Part shown: piece by piece, positions 1 to 10,700 of the stretch
Numbering within the stretch: position 1 is the stretch's first letter
Layout: every line of letters starts with the position of its first letter
Assembly (NCBI GenBank): GCA_030248215.1
Contig: JASANG010003692.1
Location: 1 to 64,000, forward strand
Source of the DNA: Enoplolaimus lenunculus
Lineage: Eukaryota; Nematoda; Enoplea; Enoplida; Thoracostomopsidae
Reading direction: 5' to 3'
Length of the DNA: 64,000 nt
Program-made: the position numbers and the translations under genes
Notes under the pieces: generated by a model
Told to the model about the DNA's origin: nothing
Seen by the model: the letters and a program-made list of their open reading frames with translations, nothing else
Database searches by the model: none

Positions 1-560
1 GCAGGGTGCGACCGGAGATGAAAAATACCTGAGCCGTAGGACAACAATTGTCGGAGCCGGAGGTGATGCGAAATTATGTAGTTAAAGTGATATATAATTT
101 GTTCATTTTAGCAAATACCTGGAAAGTTGTTTGAAATCGTTTGGTTTTCCGCTTATGTTTTACAACACCTTCGTAATTCTTTCCTCACAATTGTGCCAAA
201 AGTGAAAACGAAACGCGCCAAGCATATATTTAGCAAAATCAGTACGAACAATAAAGTTTTCACTGCTGCAACCTCCGGCTAAAAAATCGACTCTAATTCG
301 ATACCAACCTTCTGCCGAGTATAGTAGTAAGAACCAGTATTGAAACCAGTAAATTTCTGACGGGGTAGCGGGCTGGCAAATGTTATGAAACGCAAAAAAT
401 TGTAAGGTAGGGGCCATATCATTTTATCACCAAAAAAATTACTGAGGGTGAAAAATTCTAAGGTACTGAGGGACCTTACCAATTTATCACAAAAAATTCT
501 GCGGGAAAAATTGTGGACCTTACCATTTTAACACAGAAAAAACGAAAGTTCCATGTATTT
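1..560. mobile_element. Transposon-like terminus with short tandem repeats
   Basis: Starts with CAGGGTGCGACCGGAG at position 2, the same type of end as the element at 33509-35673 (CAGGGCACGACCGGATA). Near 375-540 there are degenerate tandem units of about 50 bp built on GGACCTTACCATTTTATCAC. The mirror copy ends at 19596. No coding potential is seen; the small ORFs here are not credible. Confidence 0.5.
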
Positions 561-859
561 TTCCGAGCGAAATTATAGTTAAAAATCACGTATATATCAC
601 AGTTTTTCATAACTACAGATATGCTGCAAACAAGGTGCAGCACGAATTACAATATAATGCAACCGAAAAGTTAAAGAATACCGGAACCTAGAAACAAAAA
701 ATCAATCCTTGTTGAATGATTCATTTTTAACATAATGTTCTTTTAATGGTATGAACTGTAAACAGACCTAGAAAGTCAAAATCCTGAAACAAAGCAGTAG
801 CTAAAAACGTATGATATAAATTTTGGAGTATGGCATAAATTGAAAATTTTGCCATAACC

Positions 860-1600
860 TAATGTTGGGCATCGGATATTTTTTCATATCCGGCAAATCT
901 TGTTTAATGTCCGAATATTAAATTATTCGCATATCCGAAAATCGATTTTGCATTTTTTTTGTTTTCGAACCTTAATTGTCATTTCTTTAGCGCTTTTCAC
1001 TTTTTGCTCTAAGGGAATTAATTACCCAGAATCACAAGCTGATTGGTATGATCGCAAAGCGTACAATTTTAAAAATAATTATTATGCAACTGCTTCTCAA
1101 TAGTGCTGTTCATTTGATTTAAAAATTGCTACAACCACTGCAACAAAGATTCTATCGAATGTCACCCTTCCTTTGAATTATATTAAGTCGTTTTACGTTC
1201 CAAGGAGAAAGAACCACATTGAAATATATACTAATAATAAGCTAAATCGTACAAATATTGGCCCACGTTACTTTTAGCTTTGCCCCGGTTCAGCTGCAGA
1301 TCCAGAAATTGCTGACGGAGGGCGGTCTGGTAAATGTCTCGAAACACGATTTTTCGCAAAAAATTTTGTGAGGGTGGAAATTGTAACGTAGGAACCTTAT
1401 CATTTTTTACAAAAACACTTTCTCAGGGGATAAATTGAAAGGTAAGTAAAGGGCCTTATCATTTCTTCACAAAAAGTTTCCTAGGGGCAAAAATTGGAAG
1501 GTAAAAGAGGACGTTATCTCTTTATCACAAATTCTCACGGGGGTGTACGTCCGCACACAGCTCGCTGATTACGCTCGTGCCCATTTTCTCACTAGACTGC
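860..1600 (+). repeat. Dispersed repeat, paralogous to 62845-63570
   Basis: Begins with GGGCATCGGATATTTTTTCA and shares its order of blocks (a TTACGTTCCAAGGAGAAAG-like block, a GATCCAGAAATT block, then GTAAGGTAGGGACCTTA-like units of about 50 bp) with 62845-63570 in the same orientation. The two copies are clearly diverged, unlike the arms of the palindrome. No ORF of interest is present. Confidence 0.75.
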
Positions 1601-1959
1601 TGTAATGGGCCAAAATTTTTGACAAATTTTCTTGCTTAAGCTTAGGCTTAAACTTTGTTTTAGACAGTGTTATCTACGCAGAGAATCCTAAAGTTTTATG
1701 AAATTATCTTTTGGTTATTACATTGCTAAAAGTAAGATTTGTGCAAATCTTATTAAATTTTAATTCTTTATGACCTAACTATATATTTTACTTTGTAAAA
1801 GGGATGCACGGAGTTGAATTGCGTATTTTTTGCGTTGGAGGACTGGTTTAGAGCACCTAGTTTACTATTACTTTTTGAATAGCTTTTGCTTAAAAATAAA
1901 AACTAAACCTGTTAAGCAGCTCTTTTTCCATCAAACGAGCGAAGCGGTTTATTGCTTAA

Positions 1960-2164
1960 CCCTTTCTCACATGAATATTTTCTATTTGTGGAAGGCGTAT
2001 ATCATCACCACTCAGCTATAAGAGCTTGACGCTCGAGCCTGAGTGGGCACTCACGTCTTATGGTGATTTAGTACTATGAATACGTGTTGCAATTGTTAAA
2101 CACGGTGCGATATATATTATTTAACGTGTATACACTGCGCTAGGCAACTCAATGTGAGAAGGGG
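1960..2164 (-). mobile_element. piggyBac-like MITE with tRNA-related core, copy A
   Basis: Flanked by TTAA (1956-1959) and TTAT (2165-2168), with inverted ends CCCTTTCTCACAT / ATGTGAGAAGGGG. On the minus strand the core holds TATAGCTGAGTGG, a good Pol III A box, but most of the B-box half is missing. TTAA targets and CCCT termini are typical of piggyBac elements. Mirrored at 17445-17649. Confidence 0.75.
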
Positions 2165-2224
2165 TTATAGATAGTACTGAAAATTTTTCGCTTAAAGATA
2201 GTAAACTGAAAATTTTTCGCTTAA

Positions 2225-2487
2225 CCCTTTCTCACATGAATATTTTCTATTTCTCCTGAGACCTACTTTTATGCTAGGATTCGAACTCCAGTGACTGGAG
2301 TGGGAGGCGTATACCATTACCACTCAGCTATAGGAGCTTGACGCTCGAGCCCGAGGGGGCTCTGACGTCTTGTGGTGATTTAGTACTATGTATACGTGTT
2401 GCAATTGTTAAACACGGTGCGATATATATTATTCAACGTATATACACTGCGCTGAGTTGCCTACAGGCAACTCAATGGGAGAAGGGG
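2225..2487 (-). mobile_element. piggyBac-like MITE with tRNA-related core, copy B
   Basis: Bounded on both sides by TTAA (2221-2224 and 2488-2491), with ends CCCTTTCTCACATG / GGGAGAAGGGG. On the minus strand it carries a near-complete tRNA-like segment: A box TATAGCTGAGTGG and B box GAGTTCGAATCC, spaced about as in a tRNA. It is therefore a DNA-transposon-type element with a Pol III promoter core. Mirrored at 17120-17382. Confidence 0.8.
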
Positions 2488-2665
2488 TTAAACGGAACAA
2501 CTATAAGCTAACAACAGTTAGCACATAAATTTTGTAAGCGATAGAAAAATTTGATTCGTATTAATAGATAAGAGCGGCGCTACAGTCGTCGTGCGGCAAC
2601 ATCCGAGCCGTACGACACCGCAATTTACAAAATTTTGTTTATGAATTTTTACGCGATGGCATGTA

Positions 2666-3121
2666 CTGTAGTGACCCAAATAAGAGGGGGAACTGATATT
2701 TATTGGGCCTCTCCCGAGGGTACCCCCCTTGTTATTCGGTTATGGACTGTTATTTATTTTTAACCCACACTCCGCCAACCTTCGTTACTGATATATATCC
2801 GTTACTGCAACTATCCGTTGAATTAAACGTTTATTTGTCTTGCGTCAATAGATTGAGCGATCATGTAAGGTAATACTTAGAAATGTACTTTCAAAATTTA
2901 AGTACGTTTCAAAGACTCGAACTCAATTTTATTTGGTCCCGGAGTCATTTATGCAGCACAGTTAGGAAAAAACTGACCTTCATGAACTGTAAATTAGGAC
3001 TTAGAAACTCTATCCGCTAACGGACTCCTATTAGGGATACGACTCCTATTGACCTATTGATGGAACTCAAAATGGAGTCCCCCTCTTATTACCCAACACC
3101 CTCTTATTCGGGTCACTACAG
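2666..3121 (+). mobile_element. MITE, CTGTAGTGACCC family
   Basis: Starts CTGTAGTGACCCAAATAAG and ends in the inverted form, CTTATTCGGGTCACTACAG, with TA on each side (TA target duplication, Tc1/mariner-like). 456 bp, non-coding. Other copies: 16490-16944, 44580-44992, 48623-49033, 53247-53431, 56297-56732, 57385-57818 and 63575-64000. Confidence 0.85.
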
Positions 3122-4873
3122 TATACGTAGAAATTCATGTGCTTTGCTGCACAGTGCCGTACGACGACAGACGACGCCGTACGTCATCAAAAGTACAGAA
3201 CCATCTTAAGTATACCTATAATTAGTCTCAAACTCAGACGACGAGGCATTCGAACACCAAACTACAGCATCGAACAAGATGTGAAAAATAAAATGTTTAG
3301 CAAGCAGTCCATAAAAGCGTCAATTATAGACGGAGTAAAAACAATGAATCTTTTCCGTCATGTCACTATAGCTAACGACTCATTTTGTCAAGACGCGTAA
3401 AATTTAACACAATTCGGCTCTAAATTCGTAAGATACGTTCACACAGAAAAACGATATTATGACTGAGGTTTGTATGCAGAATTTCTTTTCGTCAGCTCCA
3501 GCTACTATAGCGGTGAAACAATGCAAATTATTCTAAAAAGTTTTTTGCACAAAAGCATTTCGGATATTCAGATATCCGGATAGTTATTGCATTTCGGACA
3601 CATATCCGGATATCCGGTCCATATTTATGCAATACACGCTCAGACAGTTAAAATATCGCATTTATTACCGGAACCGGTTAATGAAGAATACAGGTACCGG
3701 AATTCCGGTTGCACCCTAGCTGCAAATGTTCGAACTGATATAAAAATTACGAAATCCGTACAAAACCATAAAAATTTCGGTACTTCCGATGTTTTCTCTT
3801 TAACATTTTAAAAATTCTTTCGGCAAGGTTTTAAAAAGCCTGGTGCATATTTGCATACCTAAATTATGCCGACAAGAAATACATCTTGATTTACTCCTAA
3901 ATACCCGTTTTCCGTTTCTGTTATTTATGTAATTCTTCTCACATTTGCATCAGGTTGTTTTGCGTTATTCCACAGGCGGTAAGTGAAAAAGTTTTTCCAC
4001 AGACGTGTGCAATATAGCGTAGATCGTACTTAGATTATCCATTAATAGTTCACACTTTTTTAATATATAAGGATCATTGAATTAAATCCAAATATCAAAT
4101 TTGTTTCATATATCGCAGTCAACAGCGATGGTGCCTGGACCAGTTTCCGCGCCTGTTCTTTAAATTGGCCAGAAATTCTATCATTCGAAAGTGTATTCAA
4201 GTCAAGAAAATGCGAGTAAAGCTTTGCGCATGAACTTTTCTTGCAGCTGGAAGTTGCAGCTGCATGTTTTGTTCGCAAATTTATTCGGACAATTTATTTG
4301 CAGCTGCCAATTATTCATGATGATTTATGCTGCAAAAATTGATTTAAATAACTGAAGTTGCATTGTTTGTTTGGACCATGATACTTTTAAACGTAACCAG
4401 TTTTTCCTAAGTACATCAAATAAAGGTGCCTTAGAATCAGGGACGGGAGTCTCGGTCTAGGCAAGTCTCTGCATTTGGCAGGTCTTGGTCTCTATTTTTT
4501 GAGTCTTGACATCTTGGAACAGAGACGCAGAAGTCGAGGATTCGACAAATGCATGGCTGTATTGTTGAAGTGATGTCTGATAGATAAGTATAATTTCGGA
4601 ATGCGACGTGTTGAGAATTGTTTGTCCGATTTAAAGGTAAAGGTTGCCGAAAATCACTTTAGGTTAAAAGGTGAAAAGTTTTAAATTTGCCTGACAACTG
4701 TTAACTCTTGGTTTAATCATTTTTCGTGCCAGTGGTGTTTAAAGTTATTTTATGTGACCACTTTATTGTTCCACTGTTGTGTTTGTAATGTTCTGAAACT
4801 GTCCAAGGTAGTTTTACTAAAAGGTATTAAAGATACACTGATTGATAACTCACCAGGGCTATTTAGGAAATAC
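3122..4873. other. Arm interior without a gene; repeat termini only
   Basis: Contains a short repeat around 3560-3620 built on GATATCCGGATA, a terminus-like GGAATTCCGGTTGCACCCTA at about 3700-3720, a TGCAGCTGCAA-rich patch near 4200-4320, and an end-like AGGGACGGGAGTCTCGGTCT near 4440 shared with 28010-28031. Two ORFs of 74 and 87 codons (3137-3400 and 3587-3811) are conserved between the arms only because the arms are nearly identical; neither resembles a known family. Confidence 0.6.
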
Positions 4874-5075
4874 GGCTCATGTACTGAACAGGGACGGAAC
4901 AGCAATATAAACATATTCCTATAAGCCTAAGCCTACGCCTAAGCCTAAGCGTAAGGATCAGCCGATTCCTAAGCCTATGCCTAATGCTTAAGCGTGAGCC
5001 TAAGCCAAAAAAATTTAGTCTAAAAGCTTAAACTGACTACGTTACAGCCTATCCAGAAAATAAAATATTCCACCG
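4874..5075 (-). mobile_element. TTAGGC-bearing element (left arm, copy 1)
   Basis: Starts near GGCTCATGTACTGAAC and holds runs of CCTAAG/TTAGGC units with variants. The far end is degenerate. Mirrored at 14535-14737. Belongs to the family with GGCCCATGT-type ends (cleanest copies 46589-46754 and 54695-54861). Confidence 0.7.
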
Positions 5076-6143
5076 AAATTTATTAATGAGAAAGCTTTTT
5101 TGATATTTTAAGTCTTTAAAAGTTCTGTACTTAAGTTTTTTAGGCGGAAAATATTTTAAATCGACTTAGAACTTTTATACCTTGTCGAAATCGAATCCTG
5201 GTTTACACTCTTCGTATTTTTGTAGCGTAAAAAGAAAAACAAGCTTAGTTGATACAAACTTTGACACCCGCAGTTACAGTGGTTTACTGGTTTGAAAACC
5301 TATCTCTATCTGGTGAAACGATTTGGCTCATTTCAAAATATGTGTCCTACAAATAGGTTTAAACTGTTTAGCCGTTACTTTAGGGTTCTTCTGGTGATCG
5401 CGATGAAAAAGGTGAAAAGGTAAGACTGTTTCACTTACAGATGTGGATTTTACGCATACAGAAATAGGTTTAAACTGTTACTTCTTTGGATTAAATTAAT
5501 ATCGCGATTTGTATTTGACGTCCCGCCATCCTAATAAGTTATAAAATTCCGACTTATTATTTTACGCATACTTGTATGTTTATGAATTAAATAGATGAGT
5601 AACAGTTTGATTCATTACGAATGACCAAAGACTCGGAGTTATACAATAAATCGTTGTAAACGATACTTTTAGAATGGCGAAAACCATTTAAAATAGCGTT
5701 TTATTTTTGACACAATTCCTATATTGTACATCGTCGCAGTGGTGATTTAAGATTTTGCCGATTTCACAATTGTTATGCATGTTTTATAAGCTGCAATTTT
5801 AACAAACTGAATACAAGGAAGTTGTTCATCCTCAAAACTTTCATTCGAAATTTTTCTATTTCCCACAATTTAAGTATTTGAAACAGTACAAAATTTGGTC
5901 GGTCAAATAAAAAAATTGTCTAAAATTTAGCGTTGAAACTTTTGCTATAATTGGTTCCAAATGAAAAAACGTCCTTGTCGAACTTTCGAGAATAAAAGTT
6001 GTACCTGGAAGTTTATCCAAGCTCTGAGCGCCAGCTATGAAGGCGTTGAAGGCTTAGGGCGTCTCTAGCGGATATCTTCGTTTCTAGGTAGAGAATTTTT
6101 AAGCAGCATTATAAGTAAAACAATTCTGTGGTAACAAAATTCT

Positions 6144-6286
6144 ATTTGCCCCGCATCAAGAAACTTTCTTGTCTCTTCTATTCAAAATTTCTGACTGCGA
6201 GGCTGCCTAACCTCACAGTCTTTGTTGTTTAATTTTCTCTCACTGTCACTATTAGTATTTATAGAAATACAAGATTTGTCTATTAA
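6144..6286. other. Arm-specific indel (about 140 bp)
   Basis: Present in the left arm between GGTAACAAAATTCT and TTTGCAATTTTAT. The right arm has these two flanks joined directly (near 13452-13480). No terminal repeats or target duplication beyond a few shared bases are visible, so a deletion in the right arm and an insertion in the left arm are both possible. Confidence 0.85.
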
Positions 6287-7283
6287 TTTGCAATTTTATA
6301 TAAAGAAAGTTACAAATAAAATTTAATTTTGAAACTGTTTGATTCGAAATTAATAAACGTTTGTAACCAAAACATGAGCTTTGTCAACTTTACTAATTGT
6401 GTGAAATGAAACATTTTTGCAAAACAAACTGTGTGAAATGAAACATTTTTGCAAAACAAACTGTGAGGTACAATAATTTTAGTTAGAAATTACAGAAAAC
6501 CAAGTAATTAAACTCCTATTCTTACGTGCAAGTATTTGCAGCGAGAAATTGCGAATGCACACTTTGCAAAACAATTATTTGAACAAAATTTACACGTGCA
6601 AATTGGAGTTGCTTTTATCTTGCAGCTAAAAACTTGCACGTGCGTAGAGAATTTAATTTGTAAGTCTTTCCGGAAATTATAGTCGTAAATCATTACATTG
6701 GCACAGAAACTTTTCGCTGCTGAAACGTTCCTCAATTTAGCCCAATTAGTATGTTGGACACGTGTAAGTTTTGGTTTAAATCTACAATAATTTATATATA
6801 TTTAAACTTCAGTTTTATAACTCTAGTTTATATTAAGATAAAATATTTTTTGACACAAATTATTCGTAGTTTCAAAATCAATAACTTTAAAAACAAAGAG
6901 TTTCTGACCTAATTATAAATACTGCAGTGTTCATTATTTTTGCGATAAAAATCCTGAGCGATATTTGACTATTTGAAATTTTCCTCGTCCAAATTTAAAT
7001 ATCAAAATAATATTTTAAATTCACTTCTAAGGTTTGGATGGAAGTTTTAGGCAAACGTAGGTACATTTTCGGCTCGCACGTGTTTGTCAGGAGCACAGCA
7101 AGAAACAGAGATGTAGATAAAATTTGATTTTGGTACTCGATAACCATGTCCAGAAAATTTTTGCGAGGCGAGCGATGTAACAATCTACCTCAAAAAACAA
7201 ATATTTCAATAATCGTTTTAGACGATTCCGGCCCTTTCAAGCCCAAATTTATCGGCAGCACACCACTAGGGTTTACAACTACC

Positions 7284-7470
7284 GGTCAGTGTAAATAACA
7301 GGGGCGGTAATTTGTAAGCCTAAGCCTAAGCCTAAGCCAAAGCCTAAGAATGGGTTTATCCCTAAGCCTAAACCTAAGCCTAAGCCAAGCAGAAAATTTA
7401 GTCTAAAGCTTAAGTTTATTCTATTCTATTCCCAGAAAAAACGTTCCGCCTCTGATCTTTACATGGGCCC
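7284..7470 (-). mobile_element. TTAGGC-bearing element (left arm, copy 2)
   Basis: Runs of CCTAAG units, with the family end ACATGGGCCC at 7461-7470 and GTCAGTGTAAATAACAGGGG at the other side. Mirrored at 12275-12461. Confidence 0.75.
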
Positions 7471-8437
7471 AAATACCCGCCGCCTAAAACATTGTAAAAA
7501 ACATTATTGAAACAATAATATTGAATTTCTGCTAATATTTAGCACATTTTTTTCTCCTATCACATCCAATTTCCTGCACAAAACCTTATGTGATCAGTGT
7601 TTATTTTAGAGCTAAAATTTGAATTTCCAACGACATTCAGACGTTGATTTTGCTTCATAAATTAAATGTTTCACTACATGGCACAGATTTTGCTTTACAT
7701 TGGAGCAAGTGTTTCGGTTAAAATTAATTTTTTAAGACTTACCTTTAAAAATTTTAATACCAGCCATGTGTTGATCGATGTACGACCATTGCCGAGGTAA
7801 AACACTCTGCCAAGCTCTTGCTAAATATTTTCCCGCTACCAAATCTGAAACTTTTTGTACCCGCATAAATGTGAAACTACCGAACGCTCCTAATGAAATT
7901 TTTTGATCTCTCTAGCACCGCAGTGGGCGGGCCGCTAGCTCGAACTATTGAGGTCATGAAAACCCAAATTAATCGGAAATTCTTAAAATAGTACCATTTT
8001 TCGACAAACATCGGCCACCAAAAATAGAAATAGTATTCCTATAATCTTTATAGAAGCAGCCAAAACGTTTTCTTAAAGGTCAAAAAAATTTACTCGCAAC
8101 TTACGCCTTCTAAGAAACTCCTTTGGCAAGGCGACCAGCTGTTATGAATAAGTTTGATTTTAGTAATTTTTTCATCAAGAATTTAAATATTTTTAAAAAG
8201 TTCTTCTCGACATTGCAATACATTCGGCACCTGTTTATCGTTGTTTCTGTCTGCAAACTTTTGCGGTGATATACGAACGGTTATTTTGGCAATGATTTGA
8301 AAGAATCTGGCGCAATATTTTGAAGCTGCTTTGTCTTTTATTCTTACCAGTTTTTCTTTGGTAAATTCTACCACAATATTGTATTAGCAATTTTTGAGAT
8401 TAAATGAGCGTTTTAAGCCTGCCCGCATCGCAATCGA

Positions 8438-8505
8438 CGTATATATATACATATATACATATATATATATTATATATATTTATATTATATATATAAACAG
8501 TCTGA
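8438..8505. repeat. AT dinucleotide microsatellite (left arm)
   Basis: Imperfect (TA)n. The mirror at about 11229-11310 is roughly 19 bp longer and has a T run, as expected of fast-changing simple repeats in duplicated arms. Confidence 0.85.
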
Positions 8506-9029
8506 CATTTATGCAAAGCAGAACTCTTAGTGATTTTTAATAAGGTCTCATTGTTCAGTAGAACAGGTATAAAGGTCATATGGTAGGCAAATAGACATAC
8601 ATTGTTTATTTGGTTTAGGCTCAAGCGTAGGAAAATAATAGACAGTAATGTGGATTGAAATTTGTACCTTCTATCAAATTTAGACGGATAATTGCGATGA
8701 ATTATGCCAATATCTTACCGAACGATATTACCAGTCAAGAAATTTCCGCTTAAAGATTTGTCGCAACACACATGCACCTTGAACTTTTTCGCAACAATCT
8801 GATGTCTAAATCTAATTTGAACTCATTTGTTATAGTCAGAATTTCATTCACAGTCGACAAAATGTTTAGGTATATGTTTCATAGAAAAAGAATTCCAATG
8901 TAAATACGTTTATTACACGGCCAAAATTCATTCTACTCTCCAAAAGCGTAAACTAACTTGATTTTGATTAAAGCTTTAATGGTAATCCATCAGCATTAAA
9001 ATAACTTTCTAAATTAACTAAACTAGTGC

Positions 9030-9189
9030 ATAATTTCCACAAGACTTAAGAGCACCTCAGGTTCGAGCGTCAAGCTTCCATAGCTCAGTGGTCATTGTAA
9101 ACGCTTTTGACTCGTAAGACTGGGGATCGAATCTTCTTGCTTTGAAATTACGTCTCATATGAAATTAAACATATTCAAGTGAGAATGTG
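9030..9189 (+). mobile_element. tRNA-derived repeat with TTAA end (left arm)
   Basis: Contains CATAGCTCAGTGG (A box) and GGGGATCGAATCTT (B box) at tRNA-like spacing, then runs to GTGAGAATGTG next to TTAA at 9190-9193. It resembles a diverged relative of the TTAA MITEs at 1960 and 2225. Mirrored near 10538-10700. It is a SINE-like or tRNA-pseudogene core, not a functional tRNA, because the stems do not pair well. Confidence 0.6.
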
Positions 9190-9354
9190 TTAAACTCATT
9201 TAAATTCTCAGATGCGCATAATTATCTATAATCAAATTTAGTTAAGCTATAATTTAAGTTTTAGTTATAGAGAGTAGTGTCTGCTTTAAGATAAGTTAAA
9301 ACTAAACTCCAAACGGTAACACAAGTTTAACTCTAAAACTAAAGCTATAGAACA

Positions 9355-9530
9355 GGGCCATAACAGTAGTATTTGTATAATTATATTTATTAGTCTATAC
9401 ATACGCCTATTAGCGTAAGAATGAGCTTACGCCTAAGCCTAAGCCTAAGCAAAACCCTTAGTCTACAGGTTACGCTTACTCTATTGCAGTTCCACAGAAA
9501 AACGTTCCGTCGTTGGTCTTTGCATGGGCC
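9355..9530 (-). mobile_element. TTAGGC-bearing element in the palindrome spacer (left)
   Basis: Begins GGGCCATAACAGTAG, holds GCCTAAGCCTAAGCCTAAGC, and ends TTTGCATGGGCC. It starts about 16 bp inside the inner end of the left arm. Confidence 0.75.
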
Positions 9531-10221
9531 ACTAGATGCTAACATTCAAGCCTAGTTTTTTAACAATTATATGTGTGAGTAGGGCATGCACTAAACGTTA
9601 AATTGACGTTGAAACTGTGAAATAACAATATATTGACGGACGGGGTTTTAGATACACCATTGGTTCCGGTGAATATGAAGCGGAACCGATCGAAAGTGGA
9701 TTCGAGTCTCCACGGAAATCGATGTAGGCTAACCCATAAATTTCGTTACGGCTCAATTGAAGCGGCACGATATAAAGCTGCACGTATGCGTGACATTGTT
9801 TATCGATAATCAATAGACACAATTTGTAATCTTGCAATATGGAAATATTTACTAATCAAATTTTAGAAACATAAATATTTTAAAACTCAAAAAATATCCT
9901 CTTCCAATGAAGAATGCTAGATTAGATCACTTATAAACTGAACATTGTAAAACCCAACAAATGCTAAAATTAAGCTGATAGGTGATGTCCGCTGGGCCCA
10001 TATGTTTCATGTTTCACTGACCGCAAGCGTGTTAACACTGAAAGACAGCCGTCAAAGATATAGATGACAACTATTTTCATGGAAGTTATGGAGCTAATAT
10101 TATAAACATTACCTACTGATCTATGGTCTAACTAACCTTTGTTTAAACTCTTTTACATGCTTCAAGCGAAACATATCACAATCTGTCCCTTGTGGGGGCA
10201 CTTTTACCTAGTTTATTTCTA

Positions 10222-10362
10222 TTACATGGGATACGGTGAGGTTTTATGCTAAGACTACTCCTAAGCGTACGCCTAAGCCTAAACACAATATAAGTCTAAA
10301 GCATACACTTGCTCCATTGCAATCCACCAAAAAGCAGCCTGTTCAAAGCTATAATGCATGGG
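10222..10362 (-). mobile_element. TTAGGC-bearing element in the palindrome spacer (right)
   Basis: A degenerate copy in the same orientation as 9355-9530, from about ACATGGGATACGG to ATGCATGGGA. It ends about 27 bp before the inner start of the right arm. Confidence 0.6.
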
Positions 10363-10537
10363 AGGTTATTACAAAATATTACTGTCTTATTTTAGAGTTA
10401 AACTTGCGTTACCGTTTGGAGTTTAGTTTTAACTTATTTTAAAGCAGACACTACTCTCTATAACTAAAACTTAAATTATAGCTTAACTAAATTTGATTAT
10501 AGATAATTATGCGCATCTGAGAATTTAAATGAGTTTA

Positions 10538-10700
10538 ACACATTCTCACTTGAATATGTTTAATTTCATATGAGACGTAATTTCAAAGCAAGAAGATTCG
10601 ATCCCCAGTCTTACGAGTCAAAAGCGTTTACAATGACCACTGAGCTATGGAAGCTTGACGCTCGAACCTGAGGTGCTCTTAAGTCTTGTGGAAATTATGC
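10538..10700 (-). mobile_element. tRNA-derived repeat with TTAA end (right-arm mirror)
   Basis: Reverse-complement counterpart of 9030-9189, with TTAA at about 10534-10537 and the A and B boxes on the minus strand. Confidence 0.6.

Larger units (their letters stand above)
1..9338 (+). repeat. Left arm of a giant palindrome (inverted repeat)
   Basis: The whole stretch reappears in reverse complement at 10390-19597. Paired anchors include 2225/17382, 2666/16944, 6508/13239 and 8183/11564. Coordinate sums drift only slightly (about 19598 outside, 19747 then 19728 inside), so the arms differ by few indels: one of about 140 bp near 6144-6286, AT-microsatellite length changes near 8440-8505, and a few 2-4 bp changes. 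By eye the arms are about 98-99% identical, apart from a diverged patch at 241-365. The arm begins at the window edge, so its true outer limit is not visible. No host gene is recognisable in it; the short ORFs are mirrored in the other arm but look like repeat shadows. Confidence 0.97.
9339..10389. other. Unique spacer (loop) of the palindrome
   Basis: This is the only part of the first 19.6 kb without a mirror copy. It holds two copies of the TTAGGC-bearing element in the same orientation (9355-9530 and 10222-10362), one close to each inner arm breakpoint, with about 690 bp of AT-rich sequence between them. No convincing gene is seen between them. Confidence 0.9.

Noticed and set aside
3137-3811. 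Small ORFs mirrored in both palindrome arms
   Set aside because: Their conservation only reflects near-identity of the arms. Changes between arms alter amino acids freely, and no family resemblance is seen.
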